NCBI RefSeq assembly: GCF_900102165.1
Contig: NZ_FNBD01000006.1
Coordinates: 102,117-166,116, forward strand
DNA length: 64,000 nucleotides
Direction: 5' to 3'
Origin: Cellulophaga baltica
Lineage (GTDB): Bacteria; Bacteroidota; Bacteroidia; Flavobacteriales; Flavobacteriaceae
The notes under the pieces are model-generated. The model was not told where the DNA came from. It saw nothing but the letters and a program-made list of their open reading frames with translations, and did no database searches. A program made the position numbers and the translations under genes. Shown here one piece after another: positions 55,583-64,000 of the stretch; position 1 is the first letter of the stretch; each line of letters starts with the position of its first letter.

Positions 55583-56941
55583 ATGGCGAATACTTCACAA
55601 AACAACCAAGAGTCGCATTTAAGTGACAAACCTTTTATAGATCAAATTAAAGAAAAAGCAGACGGGTTAGCCAAGTTTGGTGGATTTGATTTATTAGAAT
55701 CAGCGATTGATGATGTACAGAATTTAAATCCTGACCGTAAGGCCAGAAGAAAAATGTTCTTAACAGAGAACGGAAAAAAATCTGAACGACAAGCTTTACA
55801 GAAAATTCTTGAACTTTGGTCAGAAACTTTAAAATCTGGTGACGATATCCTTGATCAAGTACAATCTGCAGATGATAAATCTAAACAATCATTAGAGCTA
55901 TTAAATAAAAACATAAAACAAGCACTAGAAGAGTCGGAAGAATTAGAATCTTCATACCGCTCTGTAGCGCTTTTCTATAAAAACACAGATTTACCATCTT
56001 TAAAAAATGTGTCTATAGTAAATGCAGAATTAGACCAATTAACAGATTTAGATAACACACGTTTCTTTGACCATATTAGAGAAGAATTAGTATCTAAATA
56101 TGACCGATTGGATTTAAGAGAAAACTATTCCTTAATGGTTTTACCAGGGTATTTAGGTTCTAAATCTGTTGTAGACAAATGGGCAAAATTAGCTCACGAT
56201 AATAAAGTAACTTTAGTAACGGATTTCGCGCATTTAGATGAGCCGGATGACGTTATGGAAATGTTTGAAAGTGCCAATCTTGCAAGTGGTGACATGTATT
56301 TATCAAACACTATTATGACCTGTAATTGGTTAGTAGGTAGAGGTAAGCATGCAGAGGTAGGAGAGGAAGAAGATTTACACGTTGCACCTTCTGGAGCTTT
56401 AGCAGGTAAAATATATAGAACTCTAATGTCTCAAGTAACTGCAGGTAAAAAACACGGTGGTTTAAGTGAAGTAGATGGTGTTGCCTTTGATTTAAGAAAA
56501 GGTGAAATAGCTAATTTAGAAAACCTTGGCCTTGTTCCTATGGTTAATGAATATGGCAAAGTGATGGCATTTTCTGCAAAGACCTTATTTAATGGCGATA
56601 ACTTAGGGCTACAAACCTATTCTGTAGTGCGTGTTTTTGATTATGTAACTAAAGTATTAATGGATTTTCTTAACCGTAGAGCTTTTGAAAACTTTAATGC
56701 TAAAACTAGAAACGAAATTCATAAACAAATTGTACATTTCTTAGACGGAATTACGGGTCCAGATAAATTGATAGAAAATTTTGAAATCAAAAAATTTGAA
56801 CAAGATCCAAATCAATTAGACCGTATATTATTAGATGTAAGACTTAAGCCTTATTTCCCTGCTAAAAACTTTTTGATTAAAATGGATGGTCAAAAAGGTG
56901 ATGAAGGTTCTGAATGGGATACGGATTACGAACAACAATAA
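55583..56941 (+). CDS. tssC: T6SS contractile sheath large subunit TssC
   Basis: 452 residues. 'RYRSVALFYKNTD'-type segments ('EESEELESSYRSVALFYKNT'), 'MVLPGYLGSKSVVDKWAKLA', 'YLSNTIMTCNWLVGRGKHAE', 'AGKIYRTLMSQVTAGKKHGG' and 'FNGDNLGLQTYSVVRVFDYV' match the TssC family, with the usual C-terminal 'VRLKPYFPAKNFLIKM'. It is the major sheath protein. A hairpin terminator lies after the stop. Confidence 0.94.
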   Translation: MANTSQNNQESHLSDKPFIDQIKEKADGLAKFGGFDLLESAIDDVQNLNPDRKARRKMFLTENGKKSERQALQKILELWSETLKSGDDILDQVQSADDKSKQSLELLNKNIKQALEESEELESSYRSVALFYKNTDLPSLKNVSIVNAELDQLTDLDNTRFFDHIREELVSKYDRLDLRENYSLMVLPGYLGSKSVVDKWAKLAHDNKVTLVTDFAHLDEPDDVMEMFESANLASGDMYLSNTIMTCNWLVGRGKHAEVGEEEDLHVAPSGALAGKIYRTLMSQVTAGKKHGGLSEVDGVAFDLRKGEIANLENLGLVPMVNEYGKVMAFSAKTLFNGDNLGLQTYSVVRVFDYVTKVLMDFLNRRAFENFNAKTRNEIHKQIVHFLDGITGPDKLIENFEIKKFEQDPNQLDRILLDVRLKPYFPAKNFLIKMDGQKGDEGSEWDTDYEQQ

Positions 56942-56963
56942 AATAATTTACAGTACATATACC

Positions 56964-57005
56964 AACACCTCTAAGGCTATATAGTTTTTAGGGGTGTTCT
57001 TTTTT
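56964..57005 (+). terminator. Terminator after tssC
   Basis: AACACCTCTAA (56964-56974) pairs with TTAGGGGTGTT (56988-56998; one G-U) and is followed by CTTTTTT. It separates tssB-tssC from the second hcp unit. Confidence 0.75.
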
Positions 57006-57099
57006 GAGAAATAAATCGATGTAATTTATCGACTTTTTTTTGATACTAGGATATTAGAACGTACTTTAACCACTGATAATTATATTAATACCATAACCT

Positions 57100-57489
57100 A
57101 TGTCTTTTTTAGCAAAATTAATTGTAGATGGTCAAGAATACAACGTGCTTCATTGTGCGTATAATTTTGAACAACCTATGGATCACACTGGCAAACCTTC
57201 AGGAAAACCAAGAGGTGGTCAAATAATGATTACTATTGAATCTCAAGGTAAATCTGATTTATTTCATTGGATGATGGAACCGGAACAAACTAAAGATGGT
57301 GCAATCTTATTCTATAAGCGCGATGCTTTGTCACGTTTGCAAGAAGTAACCTTTACTAGAGCTTTTTGTGTAAGTTTGGAAGAGGAGTTTGATGCTATCG
57401 ATGATGTTCCTATGCAAAAAAGAATTGTGATTTCAGCAAGTACCATTACTATAGGTGATATGGTTTTTGAAAATAGTTGGGGGGAGTAG
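57100..57489 (+). CDS. hcp: Hcp tube protein, copy 2 (TssD)
   Basis: 129 residues: 'MSFLAKLIVDGQEYNVLHCA', 'DHTGKPSGKPRGGQIMITIE', 'DLFHWMMEPEQTKDGAILFY' and 'ISASTITIGDMVFENSWGE'. It is clearly homologous to Hcp1, but divergent in its loops and C-terminus. A dedicated second Hcp just before a putative effector gene (52 bp) suggests that this Hcp carries or stabilises that cargo. Confidence 0.92.
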   Translation: MSFLAKLIVDGQEYNVLHCAYNFEQPMDHTGKPSGKPRGGQIMITIESQGKSDLFHWMMEPEQTKDGAILFYKRDALSRLQEVTFTRAFCVSLEEEFDAIDDVPMQKRIVISASTITIGDMVFENSWGE

Positions 57490-57541
57490 TAAGAGCTAAG
57501 AATTATAACCTTATTCATCATTAAATAATATCCTTTTAGGA

Positions 57542-58510
57542 ATGAGCACTATAGTAGATTTAAAGCTTAGGCATGATATAAAACGTAGCATTAGAAAATC
57601 TAAAAGTGCTACTAAAATTTCTATGGCTCAAATCAAGGGAGATAATAAGGTTTCTCAAGAATTGATTTCAAAAAAATTCGGGTCGACTTTAAAAAGAAAA
57701 CTTAAGCAAAGTTATGAGAGTTCTAATCTAAAAAAGGCGTTCAATAACTATATAGATTTAGATGTTTTAGAGTTTGAATTTCCAATATTGATTAATGGAG
57801 CTGTAAGTTCGGATGAAGAAAGAGCTGACGCTTCCTATTGGAGTCCGTATCTTTTAGCGGCCACGGCTAGAGAAACTGGATATATTCCATCAAAATTTCA
57901 TTATATAGATGGAGATCAAGGAATGTGGGCAAGCACAAGGGAGAAAGCGGGAAAGAAAAAAGGAAAATTAGATGCTCCCAATGTTTGGAAAAAGATGAAG
58001 AATTCCCGGAATGACAAAAATGAAATTACAGAACAGTTACAAGTTATTTCGCATAGTAGAGGATCTGCTTTCGGAGTAGCTTATATGGAGTCTCTTTCAA
58101 ATGAAATAAAAAGTTTAGCAGCTAAAGAAGGTTTGAGTTTTGCATACGACGAAAACCATATTATTGAGTATTCTGTTAACCTTGGGCCGCATCAGTCTAA
58201 CAGTATTACATATCCTAAGAATCTTACCAGAAATATAAATATCAGCCATTACAAAGATTATCTTTCAGGGGATGACGCAAAGGGCAATGTTATAAATATA
58301 CATTCAAATGCATTAGATGATTCTGGTGATAAAATTCTAGAACACGGAAATGATACTTATACCATAGAATTAGAGGGTGTTTTAAAAATACTAGAAAACT
58401 CCCATAAATCTAAAACTGATCAAATTATTAATTATTACAAGTATTTAGATACAAAGAATTACGGTAAATCAAAAATCAAATCTGGTTCAAGTCATTTATT
58501 AAAATCATAA
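57542..58510 (+). CDS. Putative alpha/beta-hydrolase T6SS effector linked to Hcp2
   Basis: 322 residues, no signal peptide, basic N-terminus (1-70). After a strand ('FEFPILINGAV', the usual strand before the oxyanion loop), 'LQVISHSRGSAFGVAYMESL' gives a nucleophile-elbow S-H-S172-R-G in the small-x-Ser-x-small pattern of lipases. Downstream, 'IIEYSVNLGPHQSN' and 'INISHYKDYLSGD' provide His and Asp candidates (His217, His236, Asp239). This is consistent with a lipase or esterase toxin. The family is inferred from motifs only. A small membrane protein gene begins 9 bp later. Confidence 0.6.
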   Translation: MSTIVDLKLRHDIKRSIRKSKSATKISMAQIKGDNKVSQELISKKFGSTLKRKLKQSYESSNLKKAFNNYIDLDVLEFEFPILINGAVSSDEERADASYWSPYLLAATARETGYIPSKFHYIDGDQGMWASTREKAGKKKGKLDAPNVWKKMKNSRNDKNEITEQLQVISHSRGSAFGVAYMESLSNEIKSLAAKEGLSFAYDENHIIEYSVNLGPHQSNSITYPKNLTRNINISHYKDYLSGDDAKGNVINIHSNALDDSGDKILEHGNDTYTIELEGVLKILENSHKSKTDQIINYYKYLDTKNYGKSKIKSGSSHLLKS

Positions 58511-58519
58511 TTTTTGTAA

Positions 58520-58789
58520 ATGAGTGAGGATACTACCTATTGTTTAGTTTTTTTTCTGATAACATTATTTTTATGTTTTATTATTTTCAAAAAAGATAAT
58601 AAAACCGGAATAATCAATTTTATCGTGCTTATTTCTTATGTACTAATTATTTTAGCATTTAGACTTTTTAAATCAGCATATGGAAATTCATTAGTATGGC
58701 TAGTATTATTCTTGGTGCTAAGTAGTATTCATATTATTGTTTCCATAATTTATTTGATAATGAAAAAGCTTAAAACAAATAATCATTAA
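58520..58789 (+). CDS. Small three-TM protein, candidate immunity protein
   Basis: 89 residues with three hydrophobic segments ('YCLVFFLITLFLCFIIFKKD', 'IINFIVLISYVLIILAFRLF' and 'LVWLVLFLVLSSIHIIVSII'). No family recognised. It is placed 9 bp after the putative hydrolase effector gene on the same strand, the typical place for immunity. Lipase immunity proteins are more often periplasmic, so an alternative is a pore- or envelope-related helper. Confidence 0.55.
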   Translation: MSEDTTYCLVFFLITLFLCFIIFKKDNKTGIINFIVLISYVLIILAFRLFKSAYGNSLVWLVLFLVLSSIHIIVSIIYLIMKKLKTNNH

Positions 58790-59155
58790 CTATCCCTATA
58801 GACTCATTCTATAAATAAGGTTTAATAATTTATTTAAAAAAAAGAATTTCCTTAACTAGTAATTTTCAACAAAGAAAAAACCTATAAAAATTAATAAGGT
58901 TTGTTTTATATTGCTGGTTACCACATCTTCATAAGGGTAGGCAAATGACAATCAGAGAAGCGAAGACAAGATTTTTTTAAGATATTATTTGTATTTGGAC
59001 TAATATATTTCGGCTATTATTTTCATTTATTTATCTTTAGCTTTTTCATTTCTGAGAAAATAACCAATATTTTTAATCAAAATTGTACTTTTGCATATTA
59101 AATCTCGTAATAAGCCGTTAGTTAAAAGCAGTTGTTGATTTACGAAAAACCTCTT
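58790..59155 (+). other. Intergenic region between the effector unit and the TraN/O/Q-like cluster
   Basis: About 360 bp with no supportable ORF. A -7-type box TACTTTTG (59086-59093) lies 62 bp before the TraN-like start and may be its promoter, though no TTTG is found at the -33 position. Confidence 0.4.
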
Positions 59156-60166
59156 ATGAAGAAAAATTATTTTTTTTTAATAGTGTATTTAGTTCTTATG
59201 GGCAGTGTTACTGCTCAGGATAACGCTAAACCATTAACTGTAGAGGCCAATGAATTTACTACAGTAACCCTTTTCTTTCCAACAGTGATTGAACAGGTTA
59301 TTCCTCCAGCAAGCAATTATAAGTTCGAATTTGATCAAGGAAATACTATTGGAACCTTAAAAGCTAGAAAGGGAACGCCCAGTAATATGACTGTAATAAC
59401 CACGGATGGTAGTATTTTTTCAATAGTACTTAATTATTCACAAAAATTAGAAAAGTATACCCATATTATAAATGCGAATCAGGCGGTAGGAGCTATGAAT
59501 TCAGGAAGTTCTGCGACGCCACCAGAGCCAGAGAATACTACAATTGTTCAAGCAAATCCTAAGCCAAACGCTCCACCCGAAAGTGTCGCACCCGTAGCGT
59601 CTAATATAGATCCTCGAGAAACAATTAAAACTCCGCCAACGGATATGAATGTTAGTCCTGACGTTTTTGAAGGATTTTCAAATCAACCAAATACGGATCC
59701 TGAGTTATATTCTGATTCTGAAAATGATTTATATAATTTAGATCGAGAGGAGTATTACAGCATTTTTTGTGAAAACAATTATTTACAAAAGAGTATCTTA
59801 AAACGTAGTTTCCGTCAAAATAAGAAAATCATTGTTCGTCTTAATAATATTTTAGTAGATCGTGAAGAAATATATTTTATGCTTTCTTTAGAAAACACTT
59901 CTAAAAAAGATTACAACGTAAATGGACTCAGCTTTTTTATTAAAGAGAGCCACAGAGACAATAATCCTTCAATATTAGAACCTGTACACACGTTTAATTT
60001 ACAGAAAATTATTGATCCTGAAAGTAATAATGAAATCGTATATGTTTTCAAAAAATTTCCTTTACAAACCAATCAAATAGTGGAAATTGTTTTAGACGAA
60101 ATAGATAGTTCTAGAATGGTAATTCTTCCCTTGGATTATAAATATTTAAACTTGTTATCTAAATGA
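59156..60166 (+). CDS. TraN-like (DUF4138) secreted protein, second copy
   Basis: I chose the start at 59156 (MKKNYFFLIVYLVLMGSVTA), with signal peptide; the upstream TTG is discounted. Residues ~30-125 ('TTVTLFFPTVIEQVIPPASN', 'NMTVITTDGSIFSIVLNYSQ') and ~205-336 ('EEYYSIFCENNYLQKSILKR', 'IIVRLNNILVDREEIYFMLS', 'FFIKESHRDNNPSILEPVHT') match the two TraN domains, joined by a Pro/Asn-rich linker. It is paralogous to the protein at 15858. The stop overlaps the next start by 4 bp (ATGA), so it is translationally coupled to a TraO-like gene, as in conjugative transposons. Confidence 0.75.
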   Translation: MKKNYFFLIVYLVLMGSVTAQDNAKPLTVEANEFTTVTLFFPTVIEQVIPPASNYKFEFDQGNTIGTLKARKGTPSNMTVITTDGSIFSIVLNYSQKLEKYTHIINANQAVGAMNSGSSATPPEPENTTIVQANPKPNAPPESVAPVASNIDPRETIKTPPTDMNVSPDVFEGFSNQPNTDPELYSDSENDLYNLDREEYYSIFCENNYLQKSILKRSFRQNKKIIVRLNNILVDREEIYFMLSLENTSKKDYNVNGLSFFIKESHRDNNPSILEPVHTFNLQKIIDPESNNEIVYVFKKFPLQTNQIVEIVLDEIDSSRMVILPLDYKYLNLLSK

Positions 60167-60699
60167 AATATTTTTTATTGCTAATTGTTTTATTAGTATC
60201 AAATTTTATTCACGCACAGGCTTTTTCAAATTCTGTAATGGGGGCTGCTGGTAAATTCGGAGATGGCTATGGAGGTGAAATGACCTTTAATACCAACTTA
60301 GATGAATACTCTTTTACGCAGATAGCTTTAGATGTTTCTTTATCTAATTATACCTCTGGAGAAGTAACTATTCCTTATTCAAGTTATACGGTTTCCTATT
60401 CTTATTTCACGACATTATATGCCACCGCTAGAAGATACAAAGTACTAAGTATTGGAGCTGGTTTATTGGCTGGTTATGAGCTAGTAAATGGTGGTAATGA
60501 GGCTTTTTCAAATATTGTTTTCTTAGACGGACAAAGTAAACTGATTTATGGAGGAACAATTGGAGCTGAAATTGATGTTATAATTAGTAATAGATTATCT
60601 ATCGTAGCTAAAACATCTCAGTTCTATCATATGAATAGCGATTTTGGTCAATTTACAAACTTTTCAGGTTTAGGGCTTCGCTACTACTTTTTTAGGTAA
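60163..60699 (+). CDS. TraO-like outer-membrane protein
   Basis: 178 residues with signal peptide ('LLIVLLVSNFIHAQAFSNSV') and an amphipathic beta-strand pattern ending in an aromatic residue (YYFFR), typical of a small beta-barrel. 'LSIGAGLLAGYELVNGGNEA' and 'KLIYGGTIGAEIDVIISNRL' match the conserved middle of the conjugative-transposon TraO family. Adjacency to a TraN homologue supports this. It probably sits in the outer membrane as a partner of the TraN-like protein. A generic porin-like barrel is the alternative. Confidence 0.65.
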   Translation: MKYFLLLIVLLVSNFIHAQAFSNSVMGAAGKFGDGYGGEMTFNTNLDEYSFTQIALDVSLSNYTSGEVTIPYSSYTVSYSYFTTLYATARRYKVLSIGAGLLAGYELVNGGNEAFSNIVFLDGQSKLIYGGTIGAEIDVIISNRLSIVAKTSQFYHMNSDFGQFTNFSGLGLRYYFFR

Positions 60700-60708
60700 T
60701 TCTTATTT

Positions 60709-63102
60709 ATGAAGTTAAACTACAGGTATATTTTTACACTTTTTGTATCATTGGCAGTCATCATTGCATGTACAAAAGAAGTAGGACTATATACTGAAGT
60801 AGAATTTGAAATTTCTGAAACTCATGTAGCAGATGGTTTTATAAATACACCGCTCGCTACTTCCATTACTGTTACTCCAGAAGAACTAGTGGAAGGGTAT
60901 TCTTATACCTATTCCTATAAAATTAATACAGGCGAAGGGTATTTTCAAGATATAGCAGGAAATACAATTACGGAAGGAGATAAAATAGGGTTGAGTCCAT
61001 TATCAGCCTCATTAAATTATATAGCCACGGAAATTGGAGATCACTCGATCACTTTTAATGCAGAAGATACTTTTGGTTTTCAGGAGCAGGTTACTTTATC
61101 TTATGTTATTACAAATGTTCCCGTTTCTTGGACGGTCACAGGACCTTCAGGACAAGTACTTTTAGGTAGCTCACAAGATATTACAGTTATTTTAGGGAGT
61201 GAAACTACAGCTACCGGAGTTACCTATGAACGGAATTATTCCTTTACTCAAGGTACAGGTACGATAACATCTTCTCCTAGTGGAGCGAATGAAACCCTTA
61301 ATGAATTAATTAGTATTACACCAGGAACATATACCTTAACTTATGTTTCTACAGAACTAGGACAAACAACTTTAGAGTTTTTATTGAAAGATTCAAACGG
61401 ACAAGAACTACTTCAAACCGTAAATTTTGAAGTAGTAGATGAACTTTCTACCGAAAAAGAAATTACTTCATTTATAGTAAATGGAGTAGCAGGGACAATT
61501 ACAGGAACTACTATTGATGTTGTACTTCCTGAAGGAACCGATTTGACTGCTTTAGCACCAGTAATTATACATAATGGGGCAAGTATTTCGCCGGAATCAG
61601 AAACAAGTCAAGACTTTACAAATCCAGTAATTTATACAGTTACGGCTCAAGATCAAACAATTCAAGAATATAGCGTTACTTTAACTGTCGAAGGAAATGA
61701 AGCCAAAGATATCACTGATTTTGCAATTGATGGTGTTGATGGAATTATTACAGGAACCAATATTTCCCTAACCTTACCCGCAGGAACAGATGTTACCTCA
61801 TTAAGTTCTACGGTAACTCATACTGGTGCTTCTGTAAACCCTACTTCTGGAGTAGCGCAAGACTTTACAAGCCCTGTGGAGTATACCGTTACCGCAGCAG
61901 ATGGAACGACTAAAGTGTATACTGTTACGGTGAGTTTAGCCCCAGATCTTAGTAGTGATAATAACATTACATCATTTAGTATTGATGGAGTTGCTGGCGT
62001 CATTTCAGGAACGACAATTGCCGTAACACTTCCTGCAGGAACAAATGTAAGCAGTCTAACGCCTGCTATAATTCATACTGGAAATACGGTAAATCCAAAT
62101 ACTGGAATGGCTCAAGATTTTACAAATCCTGTAGAATATACTGTTACGGCTGCAGATAACACGACTAAAGCATACACTGTTACGGCTATTATTTCAGCTG
62201 CTGCTAATATAGATCCTGTAGCTATTGACGACAACTTTACAGTAATAGAAAATTCTTCAGACAATACCTTAGATGTTCTTGATAATGATAGTGATGCTGA
62301 TGGAACCGTTTTAACTATTACAACTATAGAAACAGCTATAAATGGTAGCGCAACAATTGCTCCCGGAGGGCAATCTATACTTTATAACGCGACTAGTGGG
62401 AACGATAGATTTGACTATACGATTGAAGATGAAGATGGAGCTACTACTATGGCCACAATTGATATTAATGTAGTGCCAAATCAAAATCCTACGGTAGAAA
62501 TTGACGATTTAATTTTAATACCTAATGGTAATTTCCCTAAAACGATAAGTTTTGCTGTGGCTAATTCAAATGATACTGATGGAACCATTGAAAATTACGA
62601 GTGGAATTTTGATGATACAGGATCTGTGGGTAATGTGGTGAATACCGAAGACCCAGATGTAATAACACATACATTCAATAGTGCCGGTACCTATGATATC
62701 GTTTTAACAGTAACTGATGATCTTGATGCTACAGGGTCTGATACTGTCCAAATTATTCTTGAAGAACCACTTGCGCCAGATTTTTCTTTCAGTGCTAATC
62801 CTTACGATCCTGTTCCAGAGGGAGGATATCCAAATGGAGAAGTAAATCTTTATTTTAACATAAGCCCTAACAGTAGTATGCCTGAAGGAAATTATACTAT
62901 GATTATGGAGACAGGAAAGGGGACTTTAGAACTAGGAGGTATAAATTACAGAGAGCGAATTGAAATTCCAATGACGGCAGGCTCCATAATTGGAGGGTAT
63001 ACAGACTTGCTTCTAAGTAATGTTGTAACAATAACTTTTACCGTAACAGAAATTTTTACAGGTATTGAAAAAACACAAACAATAACTTTAACTTATCAAT
63101 AA
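60709..63102 (+). CDS. Multidomain surface lipoprotein with TraQ-like and repeat domains
   Basis: 797 residues, lipobox 'AVIIACTKE' (Cys21). Two Ig-like domains (~25-240) resemble TraQ/DUF3872 ('YSYTYSYKINTGEGYFQDIA', 'GDHSITFNAEDTFGFQEQVT'). Three tandem DUF5018-like repeats follow (~245-495; 'ITSFIVNGVAGTITGTTIDV', 'FTNPVEYTVTAADNTTKAYT'), then a cadherin-like domain ('AIDDNFTVIENSSDNTLDVL'), a PKD domain ('ENYEWNFDDTGS', 'HTFNSAGTYDIVLTVTDD') and a final beta domain. It follows the TraO-like gene by 9 bp. TraQ in conjugative elements is a short lipoprotein; this looks like an adhesin-like expansion of it. Confidence 0.7.
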   Translation: MKLNYRYIFTLFVSLAVIIACTKEVGLYTEVEFEISETHVADGFINTPLATSITVTPEELVEGYSYTYSYKINTGEGYFQDIAGNTITEGDKIGLSPLSASLNYIATEIGDHSITFNAEDTFGFQEQVTLSYVITNVPVSWTVTGPSGQVLLGSSQDITVILGSETTATGVTYERNYSFTQGTGTITSSPSGANETLNELISITPGTYTLTYVSTELGQTTLEFLLKDSNGQELLQTVNFEVVDELSTEKEITSFIVNGVAGTITGTTIDVVLPEGTDLTALAPVIIHNGASISPESETSQDFTNPVIYTVTAQDQTIQEYSVTLTVEGNEAKDITDFAIDGVDGIITGTNISLTLPAGTDVTSLSSTVTHTGASVNPTSGVAQDFTSPVEYTVTAADGTTKVYTVTVSLAPDLSSDNNITSFSIDGVAGVISGTTIAVTLPAGTNVSSLTPAIIHTGNTVNPNTGMAQDFTNPVEYTVTAADNTTKAYTVTAIISAAANIDPVAIDDNFTVIENSSDNTLDVLDNDSDADGTVLTITTIETAINGSATIAPGGQSILYNATSGNDRFDYTIEDEDGATTMATIDINVVPNQNPTVEIDDLILIPNGNFPKTISFAVANSNDTDGTIENYEWNFDDTGSVGNVVNTEDPDVITHTFNSAGTYDIVLTVTDDLDATGSDTVQIILEEPLAPDFSFSANPYDPVPEGGYPNGEVNLYFNISPNSSMPEGNYTMIMETGKGTLELGGINYRERIEIPMTAGSIIGGYTDLLLSNVVTITFTVTEIFTGIEKTQTITLTYQ

Positions 63103-63133
63103 ATAGGCATAAAACTAACCCAAAACAACCACA

Positions 63134-64000
63134 ATGAAAAACCTATTTAAATACATTTTTGGTGTTCTAGCAATACTGGTAATAATAATAGCCTGTACTA
63201 AAGAGGTTGGGCTATACACTGAAGTAGAATTTGAAATTTCAGAAACTCATGTAGCAGATGGCTTTATCAATACACCTCTTGCTACTTCCATTACCGTTAC
63301 CCCAGAAGAACTTGTAGAAGGATATTCATATTCGTATTTCTATAAAATTAATTCTGGTGAAGGATATTATCAAAATGAATCCGGAGTTACTATTGCTGAG
63401 GGAGATAAGATAGGTTTGAGTCCATTAACAGCCTCAATGAATTATATTGCCACAAAAATTGGAGATCACTCGATCACTTTTACCGCAGAAGATACTTTTG
63501 GTTTTCAGGAGCAGGTTACTTTATCTTATGTTATTACAAATGTTCCCGTTTCTTGGACGGCAACAGGACCTACAGGACAAGTTTTGTTGGGTAGCTCACA
63601 AGATATTAGTATTACTTTAGGGAGTGAAACTACCACTACAGGAGTTACCTATGAACGGAATTATTCTTTTTCACAAGGAACAGGTACAATAACATCTTCT
63701 CCTAGTGGAACGAGTGAAATTTTAAATGAATTTGTTAGCATTACGCCAGGAACCTATACCTTAACCTACGTAGCTACAGAACTAGGACAAACAACTTTAG
63801 CGTTTTTATTGAAAGATTCAAACGGACAAGAAATACTTCAGACCGTAAGTTTTGAAGTTATAAATAAACTTGATACCACAGCTCCTGTAATAACTTTAAT
63901 TGGAGGTGATATTTCTTTAGCAGTTGGAGATGCATATACTGACGCAGGGGCGAATGCAAACGATGATGTTGATGGGGATATTACCAGTGAAATTGATATT
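63134..64000 (+). CDS. Second TraQ-like surface lipoprotein (partial)
   Basis: An ATG at 63134 opens a frame that runs off the right edge (289 codons visible). It repeats the previous gene almost exactly over the mature N-terminal ~215 residues ('TKEVGLYTEVEFEISETHVA', 'FGFQEQVTLSYVITNVPVSW'), with a different signal peptide. It then switches to a DUF5011-like Ig domain ('APVITLIGGDISLAVGDAYT', 'DGDITSEID') instead of the DUF5018-like repeats. It is a tandem paralogue with a swapped distal region. Confidence 0.8.
   Translation, partial: MKNLFKYIFGVLAILVIIIACTKEVGLYTEVEFEISETHVADGFINTPLATSITVTPEELVEGYSYSYFYKINSGEGYYQNESGVTIAEGDKIGLSPLTASMNYIATKIGDHSITFTAEDTFGFQEQVTLSYVITNVPVSWTATGPTGQVLLGSSQDISITLGSETTTTGVTYERNYSFSQGTGTITSSPSGTSEILNEFVSITPGTYTLTYVATELGQTTLAFLLKDSNGQEILQTVSFEVINKLDTTAPVITLIGGDISLAVGDAYTDAGANANDDVDGDITSEIDI

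Noticed and set aside
58950..58981. Eleven-codon frame before the TraN-like gene as leader peptide
   Set aside because: No ribosome binding site or attenuator structure supports it.

Overview
The window looks like a chromosomal segment of a marine-type member of the Bacteroidota, most likely Flavobacteriaceae. The evidence is low G+C content, Bacteroidota-type -7 boxes (TAnnTTTG), many SPII lipoproteins, a leuCDAB cluster of flavobacterial type and a type VI secretion system of the Bacteroidota-specific subtype iii (TssN and TssO present, no IcmF/TssM or DotU/TssL). All family names here come from reading the sequence; no database search was run.

Layout. 1-2.3 kb: a TPR sensor-kinase-like lipoprotein cut by the left edge, a 50-residue lipoprotein behind a palindromic promoter, and a LytTR regulator whose receiver domain has lost its phospho-acceptor Asp. 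2.4-15.5 kb: ordinary housekeeping genes. These are a beta-helix lipoprotein, a hotdog thioesterase, a glutaminyl-peptide cyclotransferase, SRP RNA, an SDR oxidoreductase, a transaldolase-like aldolase, a thioredoxin-fold lipoprotein without CxxC, an ABC-F ATPase with one degenerate composite site, and leuCDAB. 15.8-38 kb: an accessory island. It contains seven members of one SPII-lipoprotein family, a separate lipoprotein array with decayed copies, and membrane proteins of the LemA, TPM, GIDE and DUF3137 families plus an M48-like protein lacking the first zinc His. Pseudogene scraps and REP-like palindromes lie between them. 38-58.8 kb: the T6SS. The minus strand runs NlpC/P60 lipoprotein, TssG, TssN, TssK, TssO, TssH, TssE, TssF, VgrG, unknown protein, PAAR-like protein, a 954-residue putative effector and a lipoprotein of the island family 2 bp later. 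The plus strand runs a PKD protein (TssP candidate), Hcp, TssB, TssC, a second Hcp, a putative alpha/beta-hydrolase effector and a small three-TM protein. 59.1-64 kb: homologues of conjugative-transposon TraN and TraO, then two tandem surface lipoproteins that share a TraQ-like N-terminus but have different C-termini. The second is cut by the right edge.

Interpretation. The T6SS core would fire two kinds of cargo. One is linked to VgrG/PAAR (954-residue membrane-active candidate, with a lipoprotein as possible immunity). The other is linked to Hcp2 (lipase-like protein, with a small membrane protein as possible immunity). Because the effector-adjacent lipoprotein belongs to the family amplified across 17-38 kb, that island may be an immunity reservoir, interleaved with an envelope-remodelling gene set (LemA/TPM/GIDE/DUF3137/M48-like). 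The TraN/O/Q-like genes suggest that a conjugation-derived outer-envelope module was recruited to this locus. The last two ideas are inference.
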